Part shown: positions 24,323 through 32,544 of the stretch, piece by piece | Position numbering within the stretch: position 1 is the stretch's first letter | Layout: every line of letters begins with the position of its first letter | NCBI RefSeq assembly: GCF_000296835.1 | Contig: NZ_CAKE01000035.1 | Location: forward strand, 1 to 64,000 | Reading direction: 5' to 3' | Origin: Lactobacillus hominis DSM 23910 = CRBIP 24.179 | GTDB taxonomy: Bacteria > Bacillota > Bacilli > Lactobacillales > Lactobacillaceae | Length of the DNA: 64,000 bases | Made by a program: the position numbers and the translations under genes | Notes under the pieces: generated by a model | Told to the model about the DNA's origin: nothing | Database searches by the model: none | Seen by the model: only the letters and a program-made list of their open reading frames with translations

Positions 24323-25291
24323 TTATTCTTTACCTGGGGCAGAAATAACCAATCTCAAGTTATCTCCACTGAAGCTAAAGTTCTTCATTTCATTTGGAAT
24401 GATAAAGTTAGTTCCTAACTTAATATCATAGTCCTTTCCATCTGCTGTGAACTTACCATTTCCTTTAATTACAGAAACTAAAAGATATGGATGATCATCT
24501 AGTGTCCAATTAAATATACCATTTACATCGATTTGCCACAAATAAAAATGAGGAGAAACTGGAGGTTGAGCTAAGGTAGTAATCTTAGCATCTCCAACTT
24601 GCTCATGGGTTATGTTCAACTTAGGATCTTTGTGTGGAACTTGAATAGTATCTAAAGATTGCTTAATGTGAAGTTCACGCTTTTTACCAGTCTTTTGATC
24701 TACACGATCCCAGTCATAAAGACGGTAAGTAACATCACTTGATTGTTGGGTTTCAATTACCATGATTCCCTTTGTCAAAGCATGAACTGTACCTGCTGGT
24801 ACATACAAAAAGTCCCCTTCTTTAACAGGAACATATCTAAATAATTTGTCCCACTTGCCATTCTTAATCCAGTCTTCTAATTCTTCTTTAGACTTAGCAT
24901 TGTGTCCGTAGATTAATTTTGCGCCAGGTTCTGCATGAAGAACGTACCAACTTTCAGTTTTACCAGAATCATTTTCATGTACGCGTGCATAATCGTCATC
25001 TGGGTGCACTTGCACTGACAAGTTATCGTTAGCATCTAAGAATTTTACTAACAATGGGAATTCTTTAGCCTTTGGATTACCAAAAAGTTCTGGATGCTTT
25101 AAGTAAAGATCACGTAAAGTCATTCCTTTATAAGGACCTTCAGTAACAGTAGATGCATCATCTTTATAACCTGAAATAACCCAAGCTTCGCCGACTTTTC
25201 CATCAGGAATCTTATATCCAAGTTCAGTATTTAATTTACGTCCACCCCAAATCTTAGGACGAAAATAAGGAGTTAAAAATATTGGTTCCAT
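24323..25291 (-). CDS. manA: Mannose-6-phosphate isomerase, class I
   Basis: Zinc-dependent isomerase interconverting mannose 6-phosphate and fructose 6-phosphate. Its 322 residues match the short Firmicute type. The cupin metal ligands are seen in VQVHPDDDYA, TESWYVL and VPAGTVHAL. GAGGTG precedes the ATG. Just upstream is a 14-base palindrome and then the aminotransferase remnant. It is 26 bases from the SdpI-like gene downstream. Confidence 0.96.
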   Translation of the reverse strand: MEPIFLTPYFRPKIWGGRKLNTELGYKIPDGKVGEAWVISGYKDDASTVTEGPYKGMTLRDLYLKHPELFGNPKAKEFPLLVKFLDANDNLSVQVHPDDDYARVHENDSGKTESWYVLHAEPGAKLIYGHNAKSKEELEDWIKNGKWDKLFRYVPVKEGDFLYVPAGTVHALTKGIMVIETQQSSDVTYRLYDWDRVDQKTGKKRELHIKQSLDTIQVPHKDPKLNITHEQVGDAKITTLAQPPVSPHFYLWQIDVNGIFNWTLDDHPYLLVSVIKGNGKFTADGKDYDIKLGTNFIIPNEMKNFSFSGDNLRLVISAPGKE

Positions 25292-25308
25292 AAAAAATCA
25301 CCTCAAGT

Positions 25309-25322
25309 AAAGTATATACTTT
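25309..25322. promoter_or_regulatory. Perfect 14-base palindrome before manA
   Basis: AAAGTATATACTTT is a perfect inverted repeat 18 bases upstream of the manA start. On the minus strand it contains TATACT, a plausible -10, so it may be promoter, operator or both. Short AT-only palindromes occur by chance in such DNA. Confidence 0.3.
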
Positions 25323-25323
25323 T

Positions 25324-25499
25324 TCAGTTAGTTTTTCGATATAATTCAACACCTTTTTGCAAGCGCTTCATACCGTCTTTTATCAGCTTCATTGGACAAG
25401 CCAGATTTATACGCAAGAATTGCTGTCCATATCGATATTCCATTTGATTGAATCTGTTTTTGTGCGATCCGGCACAGTTTCAAAATCGAAATCTTCCAT
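25324..25499 (-). pseudogene. Collapsed MalY/PatB-type aminotransferase (only both ends left)
   Basis: The ATG at 25499, with AAAGGA upstream, opens MEDFDFETVPDRTKTDSIKW, the N terminus of MalY/PatB PLP-dependent C-S lyases. Immediately after, in another frame, comes the family's C terminus: YGQQFLRINLACPMKLIKDG then MKRLQKGVELYRKTN and a stop. The intact enzyme has about 390 residues, so roughly 1 kb between these ends has been deleted and the join is out of frame. No catalytic lysine remains. It lies directly after the DUF3737 gene. Confidence 0.85.
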
Positions 25500-25502
25500 C
25501 TT

Positions 25503-26382
25503 TTAGTCCTTTGCTTGCTGATTATTATCAGAACTATCTAATCTCTGTTCGATCTTTGGACAAATAATCGTCGTTTTTACTGGATCGATTTTTTCAGGAT
25601 CAATGATTAACGAACCAATTTGAGGCGCTTCGATTTTGCCAGAAATCGGATTTTTGACACTATCAATCATATTATTTACTTCTACGTCCATATTTGAAAC
25701 ATATTCAAAAGTTAAATCGATTCTTAAAAAGTCACAGTTTTTAATAACAAGGTTATCTATATAATTTAGCCCCTGATCACTTTCGATTTTACAATTAATT
25801 AAAGTTAAGTTTTTAGTATTCCAAGCTAAATACTCTCCATCAATTGTCGAATCATAAATAGTTACGTTATCGCAGTTCCAAAAAGCATCTTTAGAAATAA
25901 ACGTACAATTATGAGCTTCAATATTTTTGCCACCATCAAAGACATAATTTCCGATAACGCTCACATTATCTAAGTAGATATTTTGACTATCTTTGCCAAA
26001 ATAATCACCATTAATTTGAGTATTAGTGATCTTAATGTCTTTACAAGTCCACATAGTTTCTTGAGCGTCCCTAAAATGTACATTGTCTAAAGTAATGTCT
26101 TGGCTTCTTCTAAAAAGCTTTGGAGCTTGCAACGCTGAATCAGTGATTGAAATATGCTTGGTGTACCAAATACCGCTACGTGACATTGTCTCTGTGCAAC
26201 TTTTACATTTTCGTCATACCAGAGAGGATATTTCCAGTTAAAAATTGAATTCTTAATTTCAATATTTGAAGCTTCCTCAAAGGAGATTCACCATGGCCAA
26301 AAGTTATGCCATCTAAACTCGCATCTTTTAAACCATAAAGAATTCTTTCTCCTTCGAAATATTTATCTTTAATTGTTTTCAT
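25503..26382 (-). pseudogene. DUF3737 (right-handed beta-helix) gene with two frameshifts
   Basis: The ATG at 26382, with AGGAGT upstream, opens MKTIKDKYFEGERILYGLKD and continues to GESPL. One base is missing near 26285: shifting frame gives EASNIEIKNSIFNWKYPLWY. A second shift near 26205 leads into SCTETMSRSGIWYT and then the remaining 225 residues run open to 25503. Repeats such as ITDS, IDNL and NCT are the beta-helix coils of the DUF3737 family, whose function is unknown. Translation from the internal ATG at 26186 would lack about 65 N-terminal residues. Assembly error is an alternative. Confidence 0.8.
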
Positions 26383-26496
26383 TTAAGACTCCTAGATTTT
26401 AATATTCTTAAATATGTTGGCATATTCTAGTTTAGTCTTATGATTCATTATGTCGAATACTTATTTAGTTGATGTAGCTATAGCTAGAAGCTATGA

Positions 26497-27213
26497 CTAA
26501 TGATTAGCTCCTTCTGATTTTTCAATTCCTTCTTTAACAGAAGCTAAATCTACGTGAGAGTCGCGAAAATCAAGATCATTAACTGGAAAATGTTGCATTA
26601 AATTATCAAATATTTCCAAATTTCCACTTAATTTTTCCGCTTTAAAATCTAAAACGTGTCCTGCAATCTGACGATCATCACTAATAAAGTGCAAATGCCA
26701 GCCGCTTGCCGTCACACTGCCAAAAATAGCTGGAGCATAATAGCCAATAATGGTTCCTGAAATATTTTCATAGTTAAATTCAGGCTGTTTTTGAGCTACT
26801 TCTAACAAGCTAGGATACGGCTTTTCTTGTTTAGGCGCAATTCTAGTATGCAAAAATGAAAATGCTCCTTTTAATTGAATTGCAGCAAAGACATTTTGTA
26901 ATTTCTTTTCTTCTACTAATTTCTTATTTACATAATTAAAGTCCACATTTTCTGAGTTCAATTCTTGTAAGTTATCTGGAAAATGGACTGATGCAAAGGG
27001 CAGTTTAGTACTCATATCAGTAATATGATTTACCTTGCCACTAGAAGTTGCTTGATAGACTTCATTGTTTAAGATAATTACTTCACCATCTAAGCCAGTA
27101 AAAGTGCCTAAACCGTAAGATCCGTGCGTAAGTAACTCTTTTAAGGTTATCGTTCCATCAAAATTCCCCGCCATTAGCGAAGCTAAAGTACTATGTTCAT
27201 AAAGTGTTGTCAT
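26497..27213 (-). CDS. alsD: Alpha-acetolactate decarboxylase
   Basis: Converts acetolactate to acetoin, a neutral pyruvate overflow product. The 238 residues show the metal and substrate motifs: STLASLMAGNFDGT near the N terminus, GLGTFTGLDGEVIILN, ISGTIIGYYAP and the GWHLHFISDDRQIAGHV histidine cluster. It follows alsS by eight bases in a two-gene operon. The symbol budA is also used. Confidence 0.96.
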   Translation of the reverse strand: MTTLYEHSTLASLMAGNFDGTITLKELLTHGSYGLGTFTGLDGEVIILNNEVYQATSSGKVNHITDMSTKLPFASVHFPDNLQELNSENVDFNYVNKKLVEEKKLQNVFAAIQLKGAFSFLHTRIAPKQEKPYPSLLEVAQKQPEFNYENISGTIIGYYAPAIFGSVTASGWHLHFISDDRQIAGHVLDFKAEKLSGNLEIFDNLMQHFPVNDLDFRDSHVDLASVKEGIEKSEGANH

Positions 27214-27221
27214 CTTTGTTC

Positions 27222-28901
27222 CTATCCTAATTGTGAATCTATTAAATGAGTTGCTAAATCCTGGTTATGTGAATAATCAACTGGAACATCCACAACAACC
27301 GGTCCTTGAATACTAAATGCTTTTTTCATAATCTTGTTTAAGTTTTCAGGCTTCTCTACTCTTAATCCAGTTGCACCAAAACTTTCAGCAAATTTTACTA
27401 AATCTACTTGACCAAAGTTTACGCCGGCATTGTCTTGATACTTCATTTCTTCTTGGAAACGTACCATATCGTAATGACCACCATCGTTCCAAACTACGAT
27501 GACAATGTTTAGATTATGTTCCACTGCCGTTGATAATTCAGCTGCAGAAAACATAAAGCCACCATCACCACAAACAGCTACAGATTTAGTTTCAGGTTTT
27601 AGCAAAGCAGCAGTAATAGCCCAAGGCAAGCCGACTCCCAATGTCTGCATCCCGTTACTAATTAATAAATGGTGCGGCTGGTATGAACGAAAATGTCTAG
27701 CCATCCAAATATAGTGCGAGCCCACATCTAAAGCCACAGTCATGTCATCAGTCACGTTTTCTTGAATTGCATGCACAATTGCCAAAGGATGGTTTAAATT
27801 GCCCTTTGGCTCCATTGGATGGGTCCTATCTTTATCTAATTCAGCCTTGAATTCTCCCAGCAAAGCAGCTGACTTTTTAGGATAAGTAAAACCTTCTAGA
27901 CGTTTGCTTAACTGCTTTAAGCTAGATGCCAAATTACCAACTAACTGCATAATTGGCGTAAAGTTATTATCAATTTGAGCAGGAACAGTATCTAAGTTAA
28001 CAATTCTTAACTTATCTTCTTTATTCCAGTTTCTAGGCTCATATTCGATTGGATCATAACCTAACGTGATGACCAAATCACTTTCAGCTAGTAAACGGTC
28101 GCCGACTTGATTTCTAAACAGTCCTACTCTGCCAAAGTAAGATTGCTTTTCTAATTCACGAGAAATTACGCCCGCTGCTTGATAAGTTTCAACTACTGGG
28201 AAAGCATATTTATCAAGTAAATCGCGCAAAGCTTGAGTTGTCTTTTCATCGCCTGCTCTTTGACCAACCAAAATTACTGGTAAATTGCTTTCTTTAATTA
28301 AATCAGCTAATTTTGTTAAATCAGCTAAATCAGCTGGCCCCATTTTAGGCTTAGAATAAACCGGCAATGGCTTTTCGGTAACAACTGCATCGTCAATATC
28401 TTGAGGCAGACTAATAAAAGCAGCTCCTTTTCTTGCACCTTGCGTAGCTTCAATGGCATTAGACATTGTCTCAGAAATATTATTTGGATCCTGAATTTCT
28501 GCACTAAAACGCGTAATTGGAGCCATCAATCGCTTAGAAGGCGTGCTTTGGTGAGTTGCACGGTATAAGTCTTTTCTTTGCACTTGTCCACCAATTGCAA
28601 GTAATGGATCGCCTTCAGCATTGGCAGTCATAATACCTGTAGTTAAATTGCCGACTCCTGGACCAGAAGTTGCGATTGCAACACCAGTTTTTCCAGTTAA
28701 ACGACCATATGCTTGAGCCATGAAAGTCGCATTTTGTTCATGGCGAGTAATAATTAACTTAGGTGCATCTTGGCTATCTTTTCCGTCTAAACCTTCGAAA
28801 AGTCTGTCAATCTTAGCACCTGGAATTCCAAATACTAAATCAATTTTGTGTTTTTTCAGACTATCAATAATTATGTCTGAACCATACATTTTTTTCTTCA
28901 T
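27222..28901 (-). CDS. alsS: Acetolactate synthase, catabolic
   Basis: Thiamine-diphosphate enzyme joining two pyruvates to acetolactate. The 559 residues fit the FAD-independent catabolic type: N-terminal PYR domain with the essential glutamate region (GIPGAKIDRLFEGL, RHEQNATFMAQAYGRLTGK), and C-terminal TPP motif GDGGFMFSAAEL ending in WNDGGHYD. No regulatory subunit gene is adjacent; alsD follows instead, which points to acetoin rather than branched amino acid synthesis. Confidence 0.96.
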   Translation of the reverse strand: MKKKMYGSDIIIDSLKKHKIDLVFGIPGAKIDRLFEGLDGKDSQDAPKLIITRHEQNATFMAQAYGRLTGKTGVAIATSGPGVGNLTTGIMTANAEGDPLLAIGGQVQRKDLYRATHQSTPSKRLMAPITRFSAEIQDPNNISETMSNAIEATQGARKGAAFISLPQDIDDAVVTEKPLPVYSKPKMGPADLADLTKLADLIKESNLPVILVGQRAGDEKTTQALRDLLDKYAFPVVETYQAAGVISRELEKQSYFGRVGLFRNQVGDRLLAESDLVITLGYDPIEYEPRNWNKEDKLRIVNLDTVPAQIDNNFTPIMQLVGNLASSLKQLSKRLEGFTYPKKSAALLGEFKAELDKDRTHPMEPKGNLNHPLAIVHAIQENVTDDMTVALDVGSHYIWMARHFRSYQPHHLLISNGMQTLGVGLPWAITAALLKPETKSVAVCGDGGFMFSAAELSTAVEHNLNIVIVVWNDGGHYDMVRFQEEMKYQDNAGVNFGQVDLVKFAESFGATGLRVEKPENLNKIMKKAFSIQGPVVVDVPVDYSHNQDLATHLIDSQLG

Positions 28902-28934
28902 AATAAACTCTCCATTTTTCTACTGTACTATTCT

Positions 28935-28963
28935 AGAATAGAAAGTTTTTGAGATTTTCTCAA
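28935..28963 (-). promoter_or_regulatory. Promoter of alsSD with an overlapping palindrome
   Basis: Minus strand: -35 TTGAGA (28963-28958), 17-base spacer, -10 TATTCT (28940-28935). The -35 is one arm of a perfect inverted repeat, TTGAGA-N3-TCTCAA at 28949-28963, which could be an operator. Confidence 0.5.
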
Positions 28964-29068
28964 CCATAAAGTTTGATGACTGGGAAGAAAAAAGGATTCA
29001 ACTTTATAATTCAGGTATAATATTGTAAATAGTTTATTTATTAACAATTAGGGAAAAAGGCAAAAATA

Positions 29069-29272
29069 ATGAAATTAAGATATGTTGGTCCAAGCTTTTA
29101 TGTAGAAGGTTTAACTAATGGAAAAGAATATGAAATTTTAAGCGAAGAAGGCCCTTATTACCGTGTAATTGATGACAGTGGAGAAGATTATTTGTATTCT
29201 AAAGAGCATCCAGCTCCTATGGATGGAAGTTCTAAAGGTGGTCGTTGGGAAAAGATCCAAATTAAATACTAA
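29069..29272 (+). CDS. Small unknown protein, 67 residues
   Basis: Reads MKLRYVGPSFYVEGLTNGKE followed by YYRVIDDSGEDYLYS and a Gly/Ser-rich end. The pattern (LTNGKEYEI, VIDDSGEDYLY) resembles short SH3-like proteins common in Firmicutes, without known function. AAAAAGG lies seven or eight bases upstream of the ATG, and TATAAT at about 29027 is a plausible -10. The frame has clear codon structure. It heads a short rightward pair with the gene at 29326. Confidence 0.7.
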   Translation: MKLRYVGPSFYVEGLTNGKEYEILSEEGPYYRVIDDSGEDYLYSKEHPAPMDGSSKGGRWEKIQIKY

Positions 29273-29325
29273 ATGGCTAAAATATTCAATTTATACTAGA
29301 GCTACAGTACAAATGATAAAATCTT

Positions 29326-29568
29326 ATGAAAATAAACGAATTAAAACGAAAATTAACAGACTATACATTAAATTTCTCATTTATAGTGAATGGTAAACCA
29401 TCAGGCATTACTACATATGAAGTAAATAATGGGGTTCCTACCTTAACAATGTGGTACGGGGATAAGGAAAAGCAATATCACGACCCTAAAAATCTATTAA
29501 ATGATTCTTTTTTTGATGGTAAAAGCCTAGCTGAATTATCAACAAATTTAAATATCGAAATAAATTAA
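29326..29568 (+). CDS. Small unknown protein, 80 residues
   Basis: A soluble 80-residue protein, acidic at its C-terminal end, starting MKINELKRKLTDYTLNFSF and containing YGDKEKQYHD and SFFDGKSLAELS. I do not recognise the family; it has no membrane segment or signal peptide. The ribosome site is weak (ATAAAATCTT before the ATG), so the start is less certain. It follows the 67-residue gene by 53 bases on the same strand and is followed by a terminator. Confidence 0.6.
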   Translation: MKINELKRKLTDYTLNFSFIVNGKPSGITTYEVNNGVPTLTMWYGDKEKQYHDPKNLLNDSFFDGKSLAELSTNLNIEIN

Positions 29569-29640
29569 TCTAATTATTGATAAAGTGTTCAAAAGATCAC
29601 TAACTTGAAACGCTTAATCATTTTTAGATTTATCTATAAA

Positions 29641-29676
29641 ATAAAAACACCTTTTATTAGCCAAAAGGTGTTTTTT
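29641..29676. terminator. Bidirectional terminator between the small genes and ssrA
   Basis: AAAACACCTTTT pairs with AAAAGGTGTTTT around an eight-base loop, with T and A runs at the ends. It can end both the rightward small-gene transcript and the leftward tmRNA. Confidence 0.85.
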
Positions 29677-29719
29677 CAATACAGAAATACTGATATATCA
29701 ACATTTTTTACTCATATAG

Positions 29720-30080
29720 TGGAGATGAGGGGAATTGAACCCCTGTCCAAACGCATTTCGTCATTAACCTCTACAATCATAGTTATATTATTTAATCTCG
29801 TCAAAACATTGCGCCATATAACAGGGCAAACATATTAAGACATACCTGAGATTCTTCTTTTTAACTATTCAGATGAGGTAGTTAAACGTAGCTCATTAAA
29901 GGTAAAACCCGATAACAGCCATGAGCAAACCGTCATCAGATCACACAGGCTGACTAAGCAGCTACTGCGTAAGAATTTTCGTTATTTGCAGTTATATTTA
30001 ACTGTGACGTTTTTACGTAGACGTGACCTACGAATTGCAGTCAATGCGAATCTACGCCTGTCGAATCCCAAAACATCCCC
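29720..30080 (-). ncRNA. ssrA: Transfer-messenger RNA (tmRNA)
   Basis: About 361 bases. The 5' end GGGGATGTTTTGGGATTCGA and 3' end GGTTCAATTCCCCTCATCTCC form the tRNA-like domain, with acceptor GGGGATG pairing to CATCTCC. The tag frame starts with resume codon GCA at 29989 and encodes ANNENSYAVAA then TAG (29954), so with the charged alanine the tag is AANNENSYAVAA. CCA is not encoded. It rescues stalled ribosomes with SmpB (57.2 kb); RNase R at 57.7 kb degrades the released mRNA. Confidence 0.97.
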
Positions 30081-30125
30081 AAAAAAGAAGACATAACTAT
30101 TATACAACCAAAATAGTTATGTCCT
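30081..30125 (-). terminator. Terminator of ackA
   Basis: Minus strand: ACATAACTAT and ATAGTTATGT form a perfect ten-pair stem (30122-30113 and 30100-30091) with a 12-base loop, followed by CTTCTTTTTT. The T run abuts the tmRNA 5' end. Confidence 0.85.
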
Positions 30126-30128
30126 CAA
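30099..30128 (-). promoter_or_regulatory. Promoter of ssrA inside the ackA terminator
   Basis: Minus strand: TTGAGG (30128-30123), 18-base spacer, TATAAT (30104-30099). The -10 covers the loop and one arm of the ackA terminator hairpin. Transcription would start around 30092, leaving about ten bases to be trimmed from the tmRNA precursor. Confidence 0.65.
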
Positions 30129-30139
30129 CTATAACATAA

Positions 30140-31324
30140 TTAATCCAAATGTGCCAAACGAACTACGTCTCTTTCAATCATAAGTTCTTCGTCAGTTGGA
30201 ATAATCATAACTTTAATCTTCGAATCAGGCTTAGTAATGAACTTTTGACCATTAGTTTCGTTAGCATCAAAGTCTGGATCAATACCTAAAAATTCTAAGT
30301 CTCTCATAACAGCTTTACGTACACGCTTATCGTGTTCACCAATACCAGCTGTAAATACAATACCATCTACTCCGCCCATTTCTGCAGTGTATGCACCAAT
30401 GAAACGAACAATGCGGTTAATAAACATTTCACGAGCTAATTGTGCACGCTTATCTGGATTATGCTTTAAATCGCGCATATCTGGTGAAATACCTGAAACT
30501 CCCAATAAACCTGACTTTTTATTAAGGATTTCGATCATTTCATCCATACTCAAGTTTTCTTTCTTCATTACATACTGAAGAAGAGAGGGATCTACATCGC
30601 CTGACCGAGTAGCCATCATAATTCCAGCCAATGGAGTAAAGCCCATTGAAGTATCATATGACTTGCCATCTTTAACTGCGGTAATTGATGCACCAGAGCC
30701 TAAGTGACAAACAATTAACTTAAGTTCATCTAAAGGCTTTTTCATCATTTCAGCCGCTTGAGCAGATACATAACGTACGGAAGTTCCATGAGCACCATAC
30801 TTACGTGCACGATATTTTTCATAATATTCATAAGGAATTGGGTAAAGATAATGAACAGCATCCAAAGTTTCGTGGAATGAAGTGTCAAATACGCCAACTT
30901 CTGGAACACCAGGAAGCAACTTCATAAATGCCCTGATTCCTTCTCCTTCTGCAGGATTGTGCAAAGGCGCATATTCTTTCAAAGCAAAAACTTTTTCAAG
31001 TTTATCTTCATCAATAATTGCTGAATCTTTGAAATATTCCCCACCGGCCACAATACGGTGTCCAACGCCAGCAATTTCTGAAAGATCGGTAACAACGTTA
31101 TATTTTTGTAACCAATCTAATAGTTTTTGAACAGCAGCTTCTTGATCTGGAATATTTTCTTTTTCTTCATATTTCTTGCCATCAGCAAGTTTCATATCAA
31201 AAGTAGAATCAGGTAATCCTACTCTATCGGCCATCCCTTCAGCGATTACCTTTTCATCAGGTAAAGAAAACAACTTATACTTAAAAGATGAACTACCAGA
31301 ATTAATTGCTAAAACTTTTTTCAT
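30140..31324 (-). CDS. ackA: Acetate kinase
   Basis: Converts acetyl phosphate and ADP to acetate and ATP, the ATP-yielding step after Pta (52.8 kb). It has 394 residues with the ASKHA-fold motifs: INSGSSSFKYKLF at the N terminus, VGHRIVAGGE, FDTSFHETL, the catalytic HLGSGASITAV and VFTAGIGEHD near the end. It follows the YtxK-like methyltransferase by 18 bases, as in Bacillus. Confidence 0.98.
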   Translation of the reverse strand: MKKVLAINSGSSSFKYKLFSLPDEKVIAEGMADRVGLPDSTFDMKLADGKKYEEKENIPDQEAAVQKLLDWLQKYNVVTDLSEIAGVGHRIVAGGEYFKDSAIIDEDKLEKVFALKEYAPLHNPAEGEGIRAFMKLLPGVPEVGVFDTSFHETLDAVHYLYPIPYEYYEKYRARKYGAHGTSVRYVSAQAAEMMKKPLDELKLIVCHLGSGASITAVKDGKSYDTSMGFTPLAGIMMATRSGDVDPSLLQYVMKKENLSMDEMIEILNKKSGLLGVSGISPDMRDLKHNPDKRAQLAREMFINRIVRFIGAYTAEMGGVDGIVFTAGIGEHDKRVRKAVMRDLEFLGIDPDFDANETNGQKFITKPDSKIKVMIIPTDEELMIERDVVRLAHLD

Positions 31325-31342
31325 ATAGATCCTCCTAAATAA

Positions 31343-32347
31343 TTATTTATGTTGCATGTTTTCAAACCAATCATTTAGCTTAATGTTAAATTCAACTAAA
31401 GACTTTGGATCTTTCAAAGAATCTAACTTAGCTACTAAAACATCCCCAGGGGCTGATTTATCTCCATGGTTTTGGAACACTAAAATCGATTTCTGTTGCA
31501 TTTGACTGGCAAACATTTCAGAAGGTAAATCAACGATTGCACGTAAGTTTACCTTTTTTGTTAGCCATTGCATGAAACCGCTAACACTCTCACTCGTAAA
31601 TAATAACCTAGGAACAACTAAAAATGCAAATCCATTTTTCTTTAGGTTGTTAACAATCTGTTCTATAAACAAAACATGTGCAAATGAATGTCCTTCTTTT
31701 GCCCTATTTTCGAATTTTTGCGCGTTATTATCCAAAGGATAATAGCCTACAGGCAAATCGCTGACAATCACATCCGCAGGCCCAACCATCCATGGATCTA
31801 GTGCATCTTGACGATACAAGTTAATCTTTAAACCATCTAAATGAGCACCGACATCAGCTAAGTCCAAAAGACTCTCATCATTATCAATTCCGTATAATTC
31901 ATAATTGTTTTTTGAATGATTTTCTTGAACTAATTGTCTGATAACTGAATAAAGCAGATTTCCAGTTCCAATAGCTGGATCGATGACAACTTGTGCATCA
32001 GATGACACTAATTTTTGCCACATTAAAGCAATTACTGTCGCAATAATCGTAGGAGTTGGCATTTGAGTGTAATTACGACCATCATCATTTATTGCCTTTA
32101 AAGTTAGCAAAGTAAAAATTTCTACTTTTTCTTTTTTTGAAGCATGATCATAGTCCAATTTACGATAAATATCTGTTAATTGAGCAACAGTATCTTTATC
32201 AGGAACGCCTTGTTCTACTTTTATTTTTTCATTTTCAAGATTATCAAAAGTTTCTGTTAAAGCTGATGCAAAAGAAACATTTAATGCTTTTTGCAAAACC
32301 TCAACAGCTGATTGATACTTGGCATACAATTCTTCTATATTTTTCAT
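31343..32347 (-). CDS. YtxK-like class I SAM-dependent methyltransferase
   Basis: A 334-residue N6-adenine-type methyltransferase fold. The SAM loop is VIDPAIGTGNLLYSV and the catalytic motif is SDLPVGYYPLD, which resembles the NPPY-type DLPxGYYP variant of the YtxK family. The substrate is not known. It sits between the comG operon and ackA as in many Bacilli; no clear terminator separates it from comG, so it may be the tail of that operon. Confidence 0.88.
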   Translation of the reverse strand: MKNIEELYAKYQSAVEVLQKALNVSFASALTETFDNLENEKIKVEQGVPDKDTVAQLTDIYRKLDYDHASKKEKVEIFTLLTLKAINDDGRNYTQMPTPTIIATVIALMWQKLVSSDAQVVIDPAIGTGNLLYSVIRQLVQENHSKNNYELYGIDNDESLLDLADVGAHLDGLKINLYRQDALDPWMVGPADVIVSDLPVGYYPLDNNAQKFENRAKEGHSFAHVLFIEQIVNNLKKNGFAFLVVPRLLFTSESVSGFMQWLTKKVNLRAIVDLPSEMFASQMQQKSILVFQNHGDKSAPGDVLVAKLDSLKDPKSLVEFNIKLNDWFENMQHK

Positions 32348-32406
32348 ATGAATAACCTCTTCATATATATTTTATAGATATGTCTGCCGGCTCGCAAGAA
32401 AAGCTT

Positions 32407-32544
32407 TTAAGAAAAATATTGTATCAGCAGCTGATTATTTTTTATGTTCATTAAAAAGGCTTGCTGATAATAAGTTACAAATAAAATGCAAAAAATTAAG
32501 ATTAGCATTGCGCTTAAAAACGCACTAGCTTTTAGTTTTTTCAT
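32407..32544 (-). CDS. ComGG-position small membrane protein, 45 residues
   Basis: A short protein with a basic N terminus (MKKLKASAF) and a single hydrophobic helix LSAMLILIFCILFVTYYQ, ending ...QLLIQYFS. The ATG overlaps the end of the comGF frame by 20 bases. Position as last gene of the comG operon fits ComGG, but it is much shorter than ComGG of Bacillus and has no visible pilin processing site, so assignment rests on location. Confidence 0.6.
   Translation of the reverse strand: MKKLKASAFLSAMLILIFCILFVTYYQQAFLMNIKNNQLLIQYFS

Noticed and set aside
26383-26496. Terminator after alsD
   Set aside because: Only weak AT-rich repeats are visible (GTAGCTATAGCTAGAAGCTATGAC); no stem with T run that I trust.
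29605-29838. A 77-codon open frame on the plus strand near 29.7 kb
   Set aside because: It is antisense to the 3' end of tmRNA and the terminator before it, with no ribosome site.
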